Shown here in pieces: positions 7,171 through 16,493 of a DNA stretch of 39,652 nt (position 1 is the first letter of the stretch; each line of letters begins with the position of its first letter). The stretch is from contig QKEJ01000180.1 in the NCBI GenBank assembly GCA_003252375.1, positions 1-39,652 on the forward strand, in the 5' to 3' direction. The position numbers were made by a program, and so were the translations under genes. Source of the stretch: Halodesulfovibrio sp. GTDB lineage: Bacteria; Desulfobacterota; Desulfovibrionia; Desulfovibrionales; Desulfovibrionaceae. The notes beneath the pieces were generated by a model that did no database searches, had not been told where the DNA came from, and saw nothing but the letters and a program-made list of their open reading frames with translations.

Positions 7171-8847
7171 ATGTTCAGGATGACCGGCGCCCAACTCGTC
7201 ATTCAGTTGCTCGAACGGCAGGGAATCCAGGTTATCTCGGGCGTTCCCGGCGGGGCGAATTTGCCTCTCTATGACGCTCTTTCCCGCAGCACCATCCATC
7301 ACGTTCTGGCCCGGCATGAGCAGGGGGCAGGGTTCATTGCGCAGGGCATGGCCCGGGTTACCGGCAAGCCCGCCGTCTGTCTGGCCACGTCCGGTCCGGG
7401 CGTCACCAATATTCTTACGGCCATAGCCGATGCAAAGCTCGATTCCGTGCCCGTTGTGTGCATCACGGGACAGGTGCCCAGCCCTCTCATGGGAACCGAC
7501 GCCTTTCAGGAGGTGGACACCTACGGCATGAGCATCCCCATCACCAAGCACAACTTCCTGGTCCGTTCGGTCGAGGAGCTGCTTACGGTTATTCCCGAAG
7601 CCTTCCGCATTGCCGCTTCGGGGCGGCCGGGCCCCGTGCTTGTGGATATCCCCCGCGACATACAGGTTGCCGAAGTGCACTTTGCCGAATGGCCGCAGCC
7701 CGGCGAAGCAGACCCGGCCCCGCGGGCGTACGATGCGGACCTTGAAAACGCGGCATCCATGATCAATGCGGCGCGTCGTCCCCTGCTCTGGATAGGCGGG
7801 GGCGTGGTAGCAGCAGGGGCGGGCAGCCAGATCCTTGAACTGGCGGAGAAGGCCTCCATGCCCATGACCATGACCCTCATGGGACTTGGCGCGGTGCCGC
7901 GTGATCACGCGCTTTCCATCGGCATGCTCGGCATGCACGCGGAACGCTACACCAATATGGCCATGGAGGCATGCGACCTGATCCTTGCTGCCGGGGTGCG
8001 CTTCGATGACCGCGCCACTGGGAAGGTGCAGGAATTCTGCCCCAACGCCAAGATCATCCACATCGATATCGACCATAGCGAAATCGACAAGATCCGGACG
8101 GCGTCCCTCGGGATTCTGGGGAGCATCAACGAGGTGCTGGAGGAATTGCTGCCCCGTGTTCAGGAGAACACGCGTACGGAATGGCTGGAATACATCTCGG
8201 CGCTCCGTGGTGCCTTCCCGCAGCATGCTCCGGCCGAAGGTGGCCATGATTCACCCCAGCGGCTCATCCGCAGGGTGGGCGAACTGGTGGAGGACGACAC
8301 CATCATCTGTACGGATGTGGGCAAGCACCAGATGTGGACAGCGCAGAGTTATCCCTTCCGGCATGAGCGGCAGTGGCTTACGTCCGGCGGGCTGGGAACC
8401 ATGGGGTTCGGGTTGCCTGCCGCCATCGGCGCATCACTGGCAGCACCGGAACGTCGGGTTATCTGCTTCAGCGGTGACGGCAGTCTGCAGATGAACATTC
8501 AGGAACTCGCCACGGCGGCCGAGCAGCGGGCCAACGTGACCGTGGTGCTGCTGAACAATAACTGCCTCGGGCTGGTCCATCAGCAGCAGGAACTGTTCTT
8601 CAAGGCCAACTACTTTTCCTCCGAATACCAGATCGCCGTGGACTTCATCAAAATCGCCGAAGGGTTCGGCTGGCGCACCGTGGACCTTGCGGGCAGCAGC
8701 GACCCGGATGCCGACCTTGCGAACGCCTTTGCAGGGCGCGGGCCATGCCTTGTGCATGTTCCGGTGGACAGGGAGGAGAAGGTGCTGCCCATGGTGCCTC
8801 CGGGAGCGGCAAACCGCGTCATGATCGAAGGAGAAAAGCATGCCTAA
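7171..8847 (+). CDS. ilvB: Acetolactate (acetohydroxyacid) synthase, large catalytic subunit
   Basis: A 558-residue protein, normal length for the family. The start at 7171 has AGGAG upstream; an earlier in-frame ATG (7114) lies inside the attenuator and is rejected. The catalytic Glu50 sits in RHEQGAGF (N-terminal pyrimidine domain). The FAD-domain motif RFDDRATG is present. The thiamine-diphosphate/Mg motif starts GDGS at residue 435 and ends NNN at 462-464. The enzyme condenses pyruvate with pyruvate or 2-oxobutyrate, the first shared step of valine, leucine and isoleucine synthesis, in the cytoplasm. It overlaps ilvN by 8 bases, so the subunits are co-translated. Expression is predicted to be controlled by the valine-rich leader and attenuator just upstream. 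Confidence 0.97.
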   Translation: MFRMTGAQLVIQLLERQGIQVISGVPGGANLPLYDALSRSTIHHVLARHEQGAGFIAQGMARVTGKPAVCLATSGPGVTNILTAIADAKLDSVPVVCITGQVPSPLMGTDAFQEVDTYGMSIPITKHNFLVRSVEELLTVIPEAFRIAASGRPGPVLVDIPRDIQVAEVHFAEWPQPGEADPAPRAYDADLENAASMINAARRPLLWIGGGVVAAGAGSQILELAEKASMPMTMTLMGLGAVPRDHALSIGMLGMHAERYTNMAMEACDLILAAGVRFDDRATGKVQEFCPNAKIIHIDIDHSEIDKIRTASLGILGSINEVLEELLPRVQENTRTEWLEYISALRGAFPQHAPAEGGHDSPQRLIRRVGELVEDDTIICTDVGKHQMWTAQSYPFRHERQWLTSGGLGTMGFGLPAAIGASLAAPERRVICFSGDGSLQMNIQELATAAEQRANVTVVLLNNNCLGLVHQQQELFFKANYFSSEYQIAVDFIKIAEGFGWRTVDLAGSSDPDADLANAFAGRGPCLVHVPVDREEKVLPMVPPGAANRVMIEGEKHA

Positions 8848-9130
8848 GTCCATACCGAGAACCGTGCTCGACGTAACCGTTGCCAACCATCCCGGCGTGA
8901 TGTCCCATGTGTGCGGCCTCTTTTCCCGGCGGGCCTTCAACGTGGAGGCGATTCTCTGCCTGCCCGTGAACGGGGGCGAGGTCAGCCGCATATGGCTGCT
9001 GGTGAACGAGGATGACCGTCTGGAGCAGATGATACGCCAGATGCGCAAACTGCAGGACGTGCATGACGTGCGGGTCTGCAACGAGAACACGGCCGTGTTC
9101 GACCAGCTCAGCACCGTCATGGCGCAGTAG
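8840..9130 (+). CDS. ilvN: Acetolactate synthase, small regulatory subunit
   Basis: A 96-residue protein consisting of one ACT domain (VLDVTVANHPGVMSHVCGLFSRRAFNVEAI). This is the short form, the length of E. coli IlvN, not the longer IlvH type of about 160 residues. The ACT dimer activates the catalytic subunit and binds valine for feedback inhibition. AAGGAG lies upstream of the ATG inside the end of ilvB, and the 8-base overlap suggests translational coupling. Last gene of the unit; a strong terminator follows. Confidence 0.95.
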   Translation: MPKSIPRTVLDVTVANHPGVMSHVCGLFSRRAFNVEAILCLPVNGGEVSRIWLLVNEDDRLEQMIRQMRKLQDVHDVRVCNENTAVFDQLSTVMAQ

Positions 9131-9150
9131 CTGGGCGCAGACCGGAATGC

Positions 9151-9185
9151 AAAGGCGGGGGATGATCGCATCCCCCGCCTTTTTT
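9151..9185. terminator. Intrinsic terminator after ilvBN, probably bidirectional
   Basis: AAAGGCGGGGGATG (9151-9164), loop ATCG, CATCCCCCGCCTTT (9169-9182) and further Ts to 9185. The stem is 14 bp and perfect. The A-run on the left gives a T-run on the minus strand, so it can also end the convergent glycosyltransferase transcript, whose stop is at 9191. Confidence 0.93.
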
Positions 9186-9190
9186 CTGCC

Positions 9191-10780
9191 TCATGAAAGC
9201 ATGAATTGGCGCATCTGTTCCCGTGATTCATAGAACTTGTGGTAGAATTTCACGTCGTTGCCGAGCGTGTTTCCCACCTGTGCCGGGGTTCTGGCCCCGC
9301 CGGTGTTCTGGTGGTGCACACAGCTGGTGTGGCCGCAATAGTAGACTTCGTATCCGTGCAGGAGCAGTTCGAAGTCATGCGCCACATCGTCCATCTGGCT
9401 GGGTGAGAAGCGCAGGTCGAACGTCGGGCAGTCCGCAAGGGCCTGCCTGCGGAAGACATGGCAGCAGCCCATGACATTGGCTGTGGGACGGATGACATCG
9501 TACAGGCCGGTGTCGAATTTGACCGACGGGCTGTCAAAGCTGATGCGGAACAGGTCATCGCGTACAACCGAAGGGGTCCGGTACAGATACTGATAGCGAC
9601 GGAGACTGCCGGGGGCGATGATCTTGCAGCCTACCACCCCTGCCTTTTCGTGTTGTTCGAGCACCGTGAGCATGGAGCTCAGCCAGTCCGGCTCCACGTC
9701 CACATCATCGTCCAGAAACGCCGTGTAGTCCGCCTGAAGGGTTTCGGGTTGCGCAATGAGCCAGTTGCGCGCCGCCGGAGCGCCTATGTTGACGGGCAGG
9801 GAAATGATCTCGAGCCTGTCGCCGAAGTGTTCTTCACGGATGCGTTCCACCCGTGCCTGCGAGTCATCGGTGCACCCGTTCAGCAGTACCTTGATGCGGG
9901 CATTTCCGATGTGGGTGGAGGCAAGGGAGAGCAGCGTCTTTTCCAGAAAATCCGCCTTGTTCCATGAATACAGATAGATGTTGACGGTCCGCTCGTCCGG
10001 CAGGTTCCGCTCCGGGACGAACGGATTGGCCAGCGCCTCCAGCCGGTAACGTATGGGCTGCTGAAGAGGGTCGAGCTTGAGGGATCGCATATAGAGAATG
10101 ACGGCCTTCTCCGGTTCGCCGGTCGCCCGGTAGGCCTCTGCGGCAAGGTTGAGCGAATAGGGTCCCTGCGCATCCTCAGCCAGTGCTTCCCATAGCTCCA
10201 GCGCCTTTTCGTGCTGCCCGATAAGGGCGTGGTGGTTGAAGAGCATCGTGTTCCAGAATGGGGCAAGCTTGGGAAGGCACTGGAACTTGGATATCCATTC
10301 CCCGGGCGGGCAGCCCCGGTCCTGATCATGGCGCAGCAGCATGACCGCAGCCCAGACGCACGCGGGCATGTCCGTGAGCATCTGCAGGGCCAGGCGGTCC
10401 CCCTGGGCGTTCTGATTGGCGGTATACAGCCGTTGCGCCCGTTCCCTCAGTGCGGGATCCGGGGTGAGCTTCTTGAGAAGGGACAGCCGCTGCTTGATGC
10501 TGTCGTCGGCTTTGAGCATGTCCACAAGGGACATGACCGATTCCTCCAGAGGGGATATTTCCATGGTTCTGACAAGGCTGTAATAGAGAAGACGCACGGC
10601 TTCCGTATGACCCTGTATCTGGGGATCATTGATGAGCCTGTTCACGTACCCAATGGCCGCAACGTCATCGAGGACAAAGTTGCCCAGATAGTTGCGCAGG
10701 TGCAGGCACACTTCTGAGAGGGAAAGGTGGGAGAGTTCATTGTCGAGGCCCGGCGGGACCCATGCGAAGGAAGAGCTCAT
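9191..10780 (-). CDS. TPR-containing family 2 glycosyltransferase
   Basis: A 529-residue protein. ATG at 10780 is chosen because AGGAG lies nine bases upstream; the frame runs on to an upstream ATG at 10927, but that part is low-complexity and would span the divergent promoter. The N-terminal half (about 1-260) is helical with at least one TPR-like repeat (residues 188-240, EKALELWEALAEDA and EPEKAVILYMRSLKLDP). The catalytic GT-A domain starts at about residue 265 (TVNIYLYSWNKADFLEKTLLSL); the metal-binding motif DDDVD is at 357-361. It transfers a sugar from a nucleotide donor to an unknown acceptor. Flagellin or surface-polysaccharide glycosylation is possible, but the gene stands alone. 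Confidence 0.85.
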   Translation of the reverse strand: MSSSFAWVPPGLDNELSHLSLSEVCLHLRNYLGNFVLDDVAAIGYVNRLINDPQIQGHTEAVRLLYYSLVRTMEISPLEESVMSLVDMLKADDSIKQRLSLLKKLTPDPALRERAQRLYTANQNAQGDRLALQMLTDMPACVWAAVMLLRHDQDRGCPPGEWISKFQCLPKLAPFWNTMLFNHHALIGQHEKALELWEALAEDAQGPYSLNLAAEAYRATGEPEKAVILYMRSLKLDPLQQPIRYRLEALANPFVPERNLPDERTVNIYLYSWNKADFLEKTLLSLASTHIGNARIKVLLNGCTDDSQARVERIREEHFGDRLEIISLPVNIGAPAARNWLIAQPETLQADYTAFLDDDVDVEPDWLSSMLTVLEQHEKAGVVGCKIIAPGSLRRYQYLYRTPSVVRDDLFRISFDSPSVKFDTGLYDVIRPTANVMGCCHVFRRQALADCPTFDLRFSPSQMDDVAHDFELLLHGYEVYYCGHTSCVHHQNTGGARTPAQVGNTLGNDVKFYHKFYESREQMRQFMLS

Positions 10781-10846
10781 GGACGACTCCTGTGGTACAC
10801 GGAAAAGTTGAGCGACTCTGACATGATGTTTGCATGGAAGGCAACC

Positions 10847-10902
10847 GGAAAACGTTTTCCTGACGCGCCTCTCATTTGAATTGTTCCCGGAAAGGGTATA
10901 GT
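10847..10902. promoter_or_regulatory. Divergent intergenic region with a 14-bp palindrome and a weak promoter
   Basis: The 161 bases between the divergent starts at 10780 and 10942 contain a perfect palindrome GGAAAACGTTTTCC (10847-10860). On the plus strand TTGAAT (10876-10881) and TATAGT (10897-10902) follow, with a spacer of only 15 bases. Palindromes of this length occur by chance about twice per 40 kb, so operator function rests on position only. Confidence 0.35.
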
Positions 10903-10941
10903 TGCTTGAGTACGAGTGATGCATCAACGCGGAGTTACCAT

Positions 10942-13146
10942 ATGCGCATCGGTTTCAGGTTGTTTTGGGGGTTTGGTCTCATGCTGCTGCTTATTGCGGC
11001 GCTGGTCGCCGTGGGCTGGGAAGGGGAACGGCGGCTGGCCGACGCCCGCAGCGTGCTCGAGAGAAGAGCCGGATTGGAAGCGGAAATCAGAACCCTGCAA
11101 TCCAGCGCGCTCGCCTTCATGCTTGATCCCAAGCCGGGAGCCATCAACGCCGTGCTGGCGGGAAGCGGCGAGGTGGACCAGACCTATTCCGTGCTCAAGA
11201 TGCATGTGGAACATGACATGGGAGTCCGTCTGGACAGGGCCATGCGGGCCAATGTCGAGTTTCGCGGAGCCATCGAACGGTGGCAGTCGGCTGCGGATGC
11301 GCGCGCCGCAAGCGTGGTGGAGGCGGAGAATGCAGCCGCCGCGTTTACGGAACTTTTTGAGGAGCTGACCGGCAAGAAACGTGACGCCGCCTTTCTGCAT
11401 CAGGACGGGTACGCCAGCGCAGAGCTCGTGAACACGCGCCTTTCGGAACTCCGGGCAGTCAACGATATTCAGAGGGACCTCTACGAGGCCCGCCTGCTTT
11501 CCAAGGAATGGGTCCGTGGTGGCGATGCACAGGTCCTGGGAGAAATCCGCACACGCATGGGATCGGCCATGGCCTCCCTCAGTGATGTGAAGTCGCGCAT
11601 GACGTCGCTTTCAGACAAGGATATGGCGGATACGCTCCTTGCTCATGGCCGGGATTATCTGGCCGCCCTGAGCCAGCTTGAGGACTCCACGACCACATTG
11701 AATGACGTGAAAGGGGCCTTGTCCACGGCTGTTTCTGACATGCGCGAACCCATGAAGCTGCTGGCCGACCGGTACCAGGCCGAGGTCGACTACGTGCAGG
11801 ATATCATGATGCTTTCGGTTGCCGGCATCGCCGCGCTGGGGCTTTTTATTGCCCTTGTTTTCGGCCTTGTTATCTCCGGCGGGGTGCGCAAGCGTCTCGG
11901 CAGGGTACGAGATGCCCTTGAATCGCTGGCGAATGGCGCCTGCCCGGCCCGGAATGGCTCAGGGGTGCCGGAAGACATGGGCCCTTTGCTTGATGTCGTG
12001 CAGCAGGTGGCCATGAGTCAGTCCGAGCTGGCAGACAGGGTACAGCAACTCACTGCCGGCGCGGATGTCGAGATCGGCCCGCGGTCCGCAAATGACGTGC
12101 TGGGGACGGCACTCGGACAGCTTGCCGATGCGGAGCGCAAGGCGCGGGAAGCCCTGTTGCGCAATACGGAAGGAGATTTCGCCACGCTGGTGGCCTCGCG
12201 GGAGACATCCGGCGGCCTTATGCAGGCTGTTGATGCCCAGAACCGGTTTGTGGCTGCGCAAGTGGCTGTTGCACAGCATTCCGCAGGGGCCCTGCGGGAG
12301 CTGGCCGGTCAGGCCATGCAGATCATCAAGACCTTGGAACAGCGGTTTGCCGCTGCGGGCGAGATGCGCAATGCTGCCGGATTGGCTGAATTGGCTGACA
12401 TCATGCCGCGCATAGAGGCCGCCTGTTCGGGCATGCGGTCCCGTGGGGACTCCGTGCAGCCTGTGCTCAAGGATATTCGGGCGCTTCATGAGGCTACGGA
12501 ACGGCTTGGCGCCACCTTCAAGCAGCTCATGGGGCGCGCTTCCTTCAGCGAGGATGTGGCCCGCAGGGTGGAAGCCCTTGCCATCAACGTGAATATCGAG
12601 GCTGCCCGGGCCACAGGCGATCGTACCGGTCTGCAGGCCATTGTGACCGAACTGCGTGCCGTGGTGGAGCACTGCAGGGAAAACGCGGCAGACGTGAACG
12701 AATCACTGTATGTGGGCAGAAGGGCCTCGGATGACGTGTCGGCCGGATTTGAACGGTTACAGGCCGCTCTTGATGGCGCGGACCATATGGCGACCGGCGG
12801 CGCGTTGCTGGAGTCGGACATGGCCCTGCTGCGCAGCCTTGCCCGGCCCGAACGGCACGGCAGGGTCGGCAATTACCCGCAGGCAGTTGATGCCGAGCTG
12901 CAGAAGCTGGCATCGAGCCTCGGCAAGGTGTTTGGCGGGCTCGTCATGGAGCTGAACACGTTGAACTCCGGACTCGAGCCGTTCAGGATTGGCAATGTCC
13001 CCCCAAGGGATGTGCCCCGTCCGGTTCAGGCGCAGGCCGTTGCTCAGGAACCAGCACAGGATCGGTCCGCTCCGGTGCGGAGCATGCCCCCCCTTCGACT
13101 GGGCAGGGCGCGCGGCAGGGATGATCTGGAAGACGACGACCTGTAG
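10942..13146 (+). CDS. Membrane protein resembling a degenerate methyl-accepting chemotaxis protein
   Basis: A 734-residue protein; ATG at 10942 has GGAG upstream and starts a normal signal anchor (MRIGFRLFWGFG...). Membrane helix 1 is about residues 8-26, a long helical periplasmic region (about 27-288) resembles four-helix-bundle sensor domains, and helix 2 is about 289-312. After a weak HAMP-like linker comes a coiled-coil cytoplasmic part. Residues 545-580 (ALAINVNIEAARATGDRTGL...) align with the chemoreceptor signalling tip, where the usual form is [23 protein letters not shown]. The match stops at the CheA/CheW-contact residues, and the rest of the hairpin is not recognisable. The acidic/Pro-rich C-terminus ends in DDLEDDDL. 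It may signal to a non-CheA partner or be a decaying receptor. Function unknown. Confidence 0.75.
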   Translation: MRIGFRLFWGFGLMLLLIAALVAVGWEGERRLADARSVLERRAGLEAEIRTLQSSALAFMLDPKPGAINAVLAGSGEVDQTYSVLKMHVEHDMGVRLDRAMRANVEFRGAIERWQSAADARAASVVEAENAAAAFTELFEELTGKKRDAAFLHQDGYASAELVNTRLSELRAVNDIQRDLYEARLLSKEWVRGGDAQVLGEIRTRMGSAMASLSDVKSRMTSLSDKDMADTLLAHGRDYLAALSQLEDSTTTLNDVKGALSTAVSDMREPMKLLADRYQAEVDYVQDIMMLSVAGIAALGLFIALVFGLVISGGVRKRLGRVRDALESLANGACPARNGSGVPEDMGPLLDVVQQVAMSQSELADRVQQLTAGADVEIGPRSANDVLGTALGQLADAERKAREALLRNTEGDFATLVASRETSGGLMQAVDAQNRFVAAQVAVAQHSAGALRELAGQAMQIIKTLEQRFAAAGEMRNAAGLAELADIMPRIEAACSGMRSRGDSVQPVLKDIRALHEATERLGATFKQLMGRASFSEDVARRVEALAINVNIEAARATGDRTGLQAIVTELRAVVEHCRENAADVNESLYVGRRASDDVSAGFERLQAALDGADHMATGGALLESDMALLRSLARPERHGRVGNYPQAVDAELQKLASSLGKVFGGLVMELNTLNSGLEPFRIGNVPPRDVPRPVQAQAVAQEPAQDRSAPVRSMPPLRLGRARGRDDLEDDDL

Positions 13147-13165
13147 TAGGGTCGATGCATGATAC

Positions 13166-13196
13166 AAAAAAAGGGGCCCCAAGGGGCCCCTTTTTT
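13166..13196. terminator. Bidirectional intrinsic terminator
   Basis: A-run (13166-13172), GGGGCCCC, AA, GGGGCCCC, T-run (13191-13196). The structure is symmetric, so it serves the receptor-like gene on the plus strand and the DRTGG gene (stop at 13206) on the minus strand. Confidence 0.9.
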
Positions 13197-13205
13197 GATG
13201 CGCTG

Positions 13206-14270
13206 TTACAGTCCCATGCGCTCCTTCAGGTAGGTAAAGTCGATGGAGGAACTGACGAGCTGTGCGCCCTGACGGATCTTGATCACGTCCCGGAGCTTGT
13301 GGCGGGAGAGGATGATCTCCATCTTTTTGGCCACGGTGTACGTGTCGTCCCGAACCACGACAATGGGGATGTTGAGCACCTCGGAGCGGGTGAGAATGAT
13401 GTCGTTGGGGTAGAGATTGCCCGTCAGCACCAGGCAGGGGCAGTTGCCCTCAAGAGCAACGAGCTGGACGTCGGAACGGTCGCCGCCCACGATGATGGCG
13501 GAATTCTTGTTCTTGCGGAAATGGGTCATGAAGTTTTCGACCTGCATCGTGCCGATCAGGAAGTTTTCCACAACCTTGTCCGATTTGTTCTGGGCGGAGA
13601 TGACCTTGCCGCCAAGGCGTTCCGCAAGGTCCCCCACTTTGATGGCGCCCATGAGCGGGTCCTTGGGGATGACGCCGAGCACCTTTACGCCGTTCTTTTC
13701 GAGGAAGGGGCGGATGAGCCCATCCACCTCGTTCATGAAATTCGGAGGAACGTCGTTGAGCACCACGCCTGCCATGTTGTCGCCGAGGGTATCCTTCAGC
13801 ACCACGAGATAGTCGTAGTTCAGTTCCTTCTGCAGACGGTCTATGACCACGGCCTGCAGGTTCAGTTCCTTGGCGACCCGGACGCCGTCGACATTGCAGT
13901 ACCGGCCCGAATACATGGAGCCGGACCCGGCAACAACCATGACATCCTTGCCCTGCTGCAGGGTGTTGTAGCTGTTGACGATGGAGGGCATGAGGTCGTC
14001 ACACTGGCCGCTGAAGGCGCGGACCTTGAAATCCTGGGTCACCACAACGGGGGTGACCACGTTTGCCGGAGCATCCTGCCCGAGGATGTCCTGTACAAAG
14101 TAGGCGTCCTCGTCACCGAGAATGCCGTCGCGTTCTTCGGGCATGGCCCCGACGGGTTTCATGTAGCCGACGTTCAGCCCCTCTTTCTGCAGGCGCAGCC
14201 CGATGCCCATGACGACCATATTCTTTCCGGAATATCCGGCGGTTGAGCCAATGTAGATACCGGCAGCCAT
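13206..14270 (-). CDS. AAA_26 (BioD-like) plus DRTGG domain protein, phosphotransacetylase-associated family
   Basis: A 354-residue protein; AGGAGGG precedes the ATG at 14270. The N-terminal half (about 1-210) is a dethiobiotin-synthetase-like P-loop fold with an atypical loop GSTAGYSGKN (residues 8-17). The C-terminal part holds a DRTGG domain (about 215-325, IIVGGDRSDVQLVALEG...). The same domain pair forms the N-terminal part of long bacterial phosphotransacetylases, but the catalytic phosphotransacetylase domain is missing here. It follows the ADP-forming acyl-CoA ligase by 78 bases on the same strand. The likely role is regulatory or nucleotide-sensing for acetyl-CoA/acetate conversion. 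No enzyme activity should be assumed. Confidence 0.85.
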   Translation of the reverse strand: MAAGIYIGSTAGYSGKNMVVMGIGLRLQKEGLNVGYMKPVGAMPEERDGILGDEDAYFVQDILGQDAPANVVTPVVVTQDFKVRAFSGQCDDLMPSIVNSYNTLQQGKDVMVVAGSGSMYSGRYCNVDGVRVAKELNLQAVVIDRLQKELNYDYLVVLKDTLGDNMAGVVLNDVPPNFMNEVDGLIRPFLEKNGVKVLGVIPKDPLMGAIKVGDLAERLGGKVISAQNKSDKVVENFLIGTMQVENFMTHFRKNKNSAIIVGGDRSDVQLVALEGNCPCLVLTGNLYPNDIILTRSEVLNIPIVVVRDDTYTVAKKMEIILSRHKLRDVIKIRQGAQLVSSSIDFTYLKERMGL

Positions 14271-14348
14271 AGTGCCCTCCTGTGGTGTTGCCCGTTTCCG
14301 GTAATGGATGTGGTTATGGTGTTCGCATGCGTGTCCCGCGCATTGTCG

Positions 14349-16493
14349 TCAGCAAGACGCCTCACCGTGTTCCGGCGCCAGGATGACCCGCACATCCGCT
14401 ACCCACGCTCCCTCGCTGTTGGCGAGAACGGGATTGAATTCTGCCTCATGAATCTCCGGAAAATCAAGTGATAACTGTGACATGATCAAAAGAATGTCTT
14501 CAAGGGCCGTGAAGTTGACGGCATCTTCCCCGCGGACGCCCCGGAGCAGCGGGAAGGATTTGATTTCACGGATCATGTCCTGGGCATCGCTCAGGGAGAG
14601 AGGGGCCAGTCTGCATGAGATATCCTTGAGCACCTCCACGTAAATGCCGCCGAGCCCGAAGATGATCATGGGGCCGAACTGCGGATCGCGCTTGAACCCT
14701 ATGATGACTTCCTTGGACCCCTTTGCCACCATGCCCTGCACCAGACAGCCCATCACGTACGCTTCCTTGCGGAGCCGCTGGGCCCGGGAGGTAATATCCA
14801 GAAAGGCCGCCTGAACCTCTTCCGCCGTGTGCAGGTTCACCCGCACACCGCCCACGTCGCTCTTGTGCGAGATCTGGGGCGAGGCGATCTTCAGCACGAC
14901 GGGGTAGCCGATCTGCTTGGCAGCAATGACGGCTTCTTCGCTGGTCCGGCACAGGCGGGTTTCCGGAATGGGCAGCTCGTAGGCCTTGAGCAGACCCTGT
15001 GCCTGAAATTCGACGATTTCCTGCTGCCCCTGTGCCCGGACTTCCCGGATGATCTCCCGCGCCTTGCCGATGTCCCTTCGGTAGCACACCTGCACGGGCA
15101 ACGGCTGTTCCCGCCATTCCCGGTAGCGGCTCATGGCTTCAATGGCCTTGATGGCAGGTTCGGGGAAATCATAGCACGGTATGCCTGCGCTCACGAGTAT
15201 ATCCCTTCCTTCCCGTACTGCCGGTCCCCCCATGAGGCAGGCAAAGACCGGTTTCTCGTGCATTTTGGCCGTGGCTATAATGGCTCTGGCCACATCCGTA
15301 ACACCGGTGCGCGCCGTGGGGCACACCAGTACCAGCAGGGAATGGACCCGTTCCTCCTGCAGGACGATGTCCATGGCTCCGGCAATGCGGTCGGCCTTGG
15401 CGTCTCCGATGACATCCACGGGGTTGTAGAAGGCTGCAAACGGGGGAAGAATTTCCTTGAGCTTGTCCACGGTGCTTGCCGGAAGCGGAGCCATGATCAG
15501 TCTGGAAAGCTCGCATGCGTCTGCCGCAAGAATTCCGGGGCCCCCGGCGTTGGTCACGATGGCCACATTGGGACCGGCAGGGATGGGCTGGCGCGAAAAG
15601 GCGAGGGCGAAGTTGAAGAGGTCGCGCAACGCATCCACGCGCATGATGCCCGTCTGGCGGAAGGCGGCCTCATAGGCCTGATCCGCCCCGGCCATGGCCC
15701 CCGTGTGCGAGGAGGCCGCCTTGGCGCCGGCGCTGGTCTTGCCGGACTTGATCATGATGACGGGTTTCTTGCGGGTCACGTCCTGCGCAATGCTCAGGAA
15801 ACGCTGGCCGCATTCCACGGCCTCCACGTAGCCGATGATGACCTTGGTTTCCGGGTCTTCGGCCAGATGGGTAAGAAAGTCCGATTCGTCGAGGATGGCC
15901 TTGTTGCCGATGCTGATGAAACTTGAGAACCCGAGGTTGCGCTCCTGTGCCCAGTCGAGAATGGCGACGCACAGGGCCCCGGACTGCGAAAAGAAGGCGA
16001 TGTTGCCCTTGTGCGGCTGTCCTACGGCGAAGGTGGTGTTGAGGTTGGCTCCCGTATTGATGAGGCCGAGACAGTTGGGGCCGAGCAGGGCAATGTTGTA
16101 TTGTTGCGCCAGTTTTTTGACTTTCTCTTCGAGGAACCACCCGTTTCCGCCAATCTCCTTGAATCCTGCGGTAATGATGATAACGGCCCTGACCCCCTTG
16201 CGGCCAAGCGCTTCAACGGCATCGGCAACTTCTGCCGGGGGGATGCAAATGACCGCGAGATCAATGCCACTGTTGTCGCCATTGCCATCTGGCAGGTCGG
16301 TAATGTTGCGGATAACCCGGCATCCAAGTATAGTCTCGGACTTCGGGTTCACGGGATACACGGCCCCTTGGTAGCCAGCCTCAATGAGGTTCTGCATGAT
16401 GACATTGCCGATTTTACCAGGCGTTGCAGAAGCACCTATTATGGCTACGCTTTTCGGGTTGAATAAAGCCGAGATGTCAGGCTGCTGGGTCAT
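14349..16493 (-). CDS. ADP-forming acyl-CoA (acetyl-CoA) ligase, single-chain alpha-beta fusion
   Basis: A 714-residue protein; GAGGG precedes the ATG. Domain order: CoA-binding Rossmann domain (about 5-140, VAIIGASATPGKIGN), succinyl-CoA-ligase-like domains (about 150-460) and a C-terminal ATP-grasp domain (about 490-705). His263 in SSHTGAMAG is the expected phospho-histidine. YPVVLKIASPQISHKSDVGGV is the ATP-grasp signature. The enzyme interconverts acetyl-CoA or other acyl-CoA plus ADP and Pi with acid, CoA and ATP, giving substrate-level ATP from acyl-CoA or activating acetate. Its start is only 29 bases from the divergent rnc start, so the promoters of the two genes must lie inside each other's coding regions. 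Acyl specificity cannot be read here. Confidence 0.92.
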   Translation of the reverse strand: MTQQPDISALFNPKSVAIIGASATPGKIGNVIMQNLIEAGYQGAVYPVNPKSETILGCRVIRNITDLPDGNGDNSGIDLAVICIPPAEVADAVEALGRKGVRAVIIITAGFKEIGGNGWFLEEKVKKLAQQYNIALLGPNCLGLINTGANLNTTFAVGQPHKGNIAFFSQSGALCVAILDWAQERNLGFSSFISIGNKAILDESDFLTHLAEDPETKVIIGYVEAVECGQRFLSIAQDVTRKKPVIMIKSGKTSAGAKAASSHTGAMAGADQAYEAAFRQTGIMRVDALRDLFNFALAFSRQPIPAGPNVAIVTNAGGPGILAADACELSRLIMAPLPASTVDKLKEILPPFAAFYNPVDVIGDAKADRIAGAMDIVLQEERVHSLLVLVCPTARTGVTDVARAIIATAKMHEKPVFACLMGGPAVREGRDILVSAGIPCYDFPEPAIKAIEAMSRYREWREQPLPVQVCYRRDIGKAREIIREVRAQGQQEIVEFQAQGLLKAYELPIPETRLCRTSEEAVIAAKQIGYPVVLKIASPQISHKSDVGGVRVNLHTAEEVQAAFLDITSRAQRLRKEAYVMGCLVQGMVAKGSKEVIIGFKRDPQFGPMIIFGLGGIYVEVLKDISCRLAPLSLSDAQDMIREIKSFPLLRGVRGEDAVNFTALEDILLIMSQLSLDFPEIHEAEFNPVLANSEGAWVADVRVILAPEHGEASC

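Noticed and set aside
10847-10860. 14-bp palindrome as a definite operator
   Set aside because: Such palindromes are expected about twice by chance in a window of this size; only its position is suggestive.
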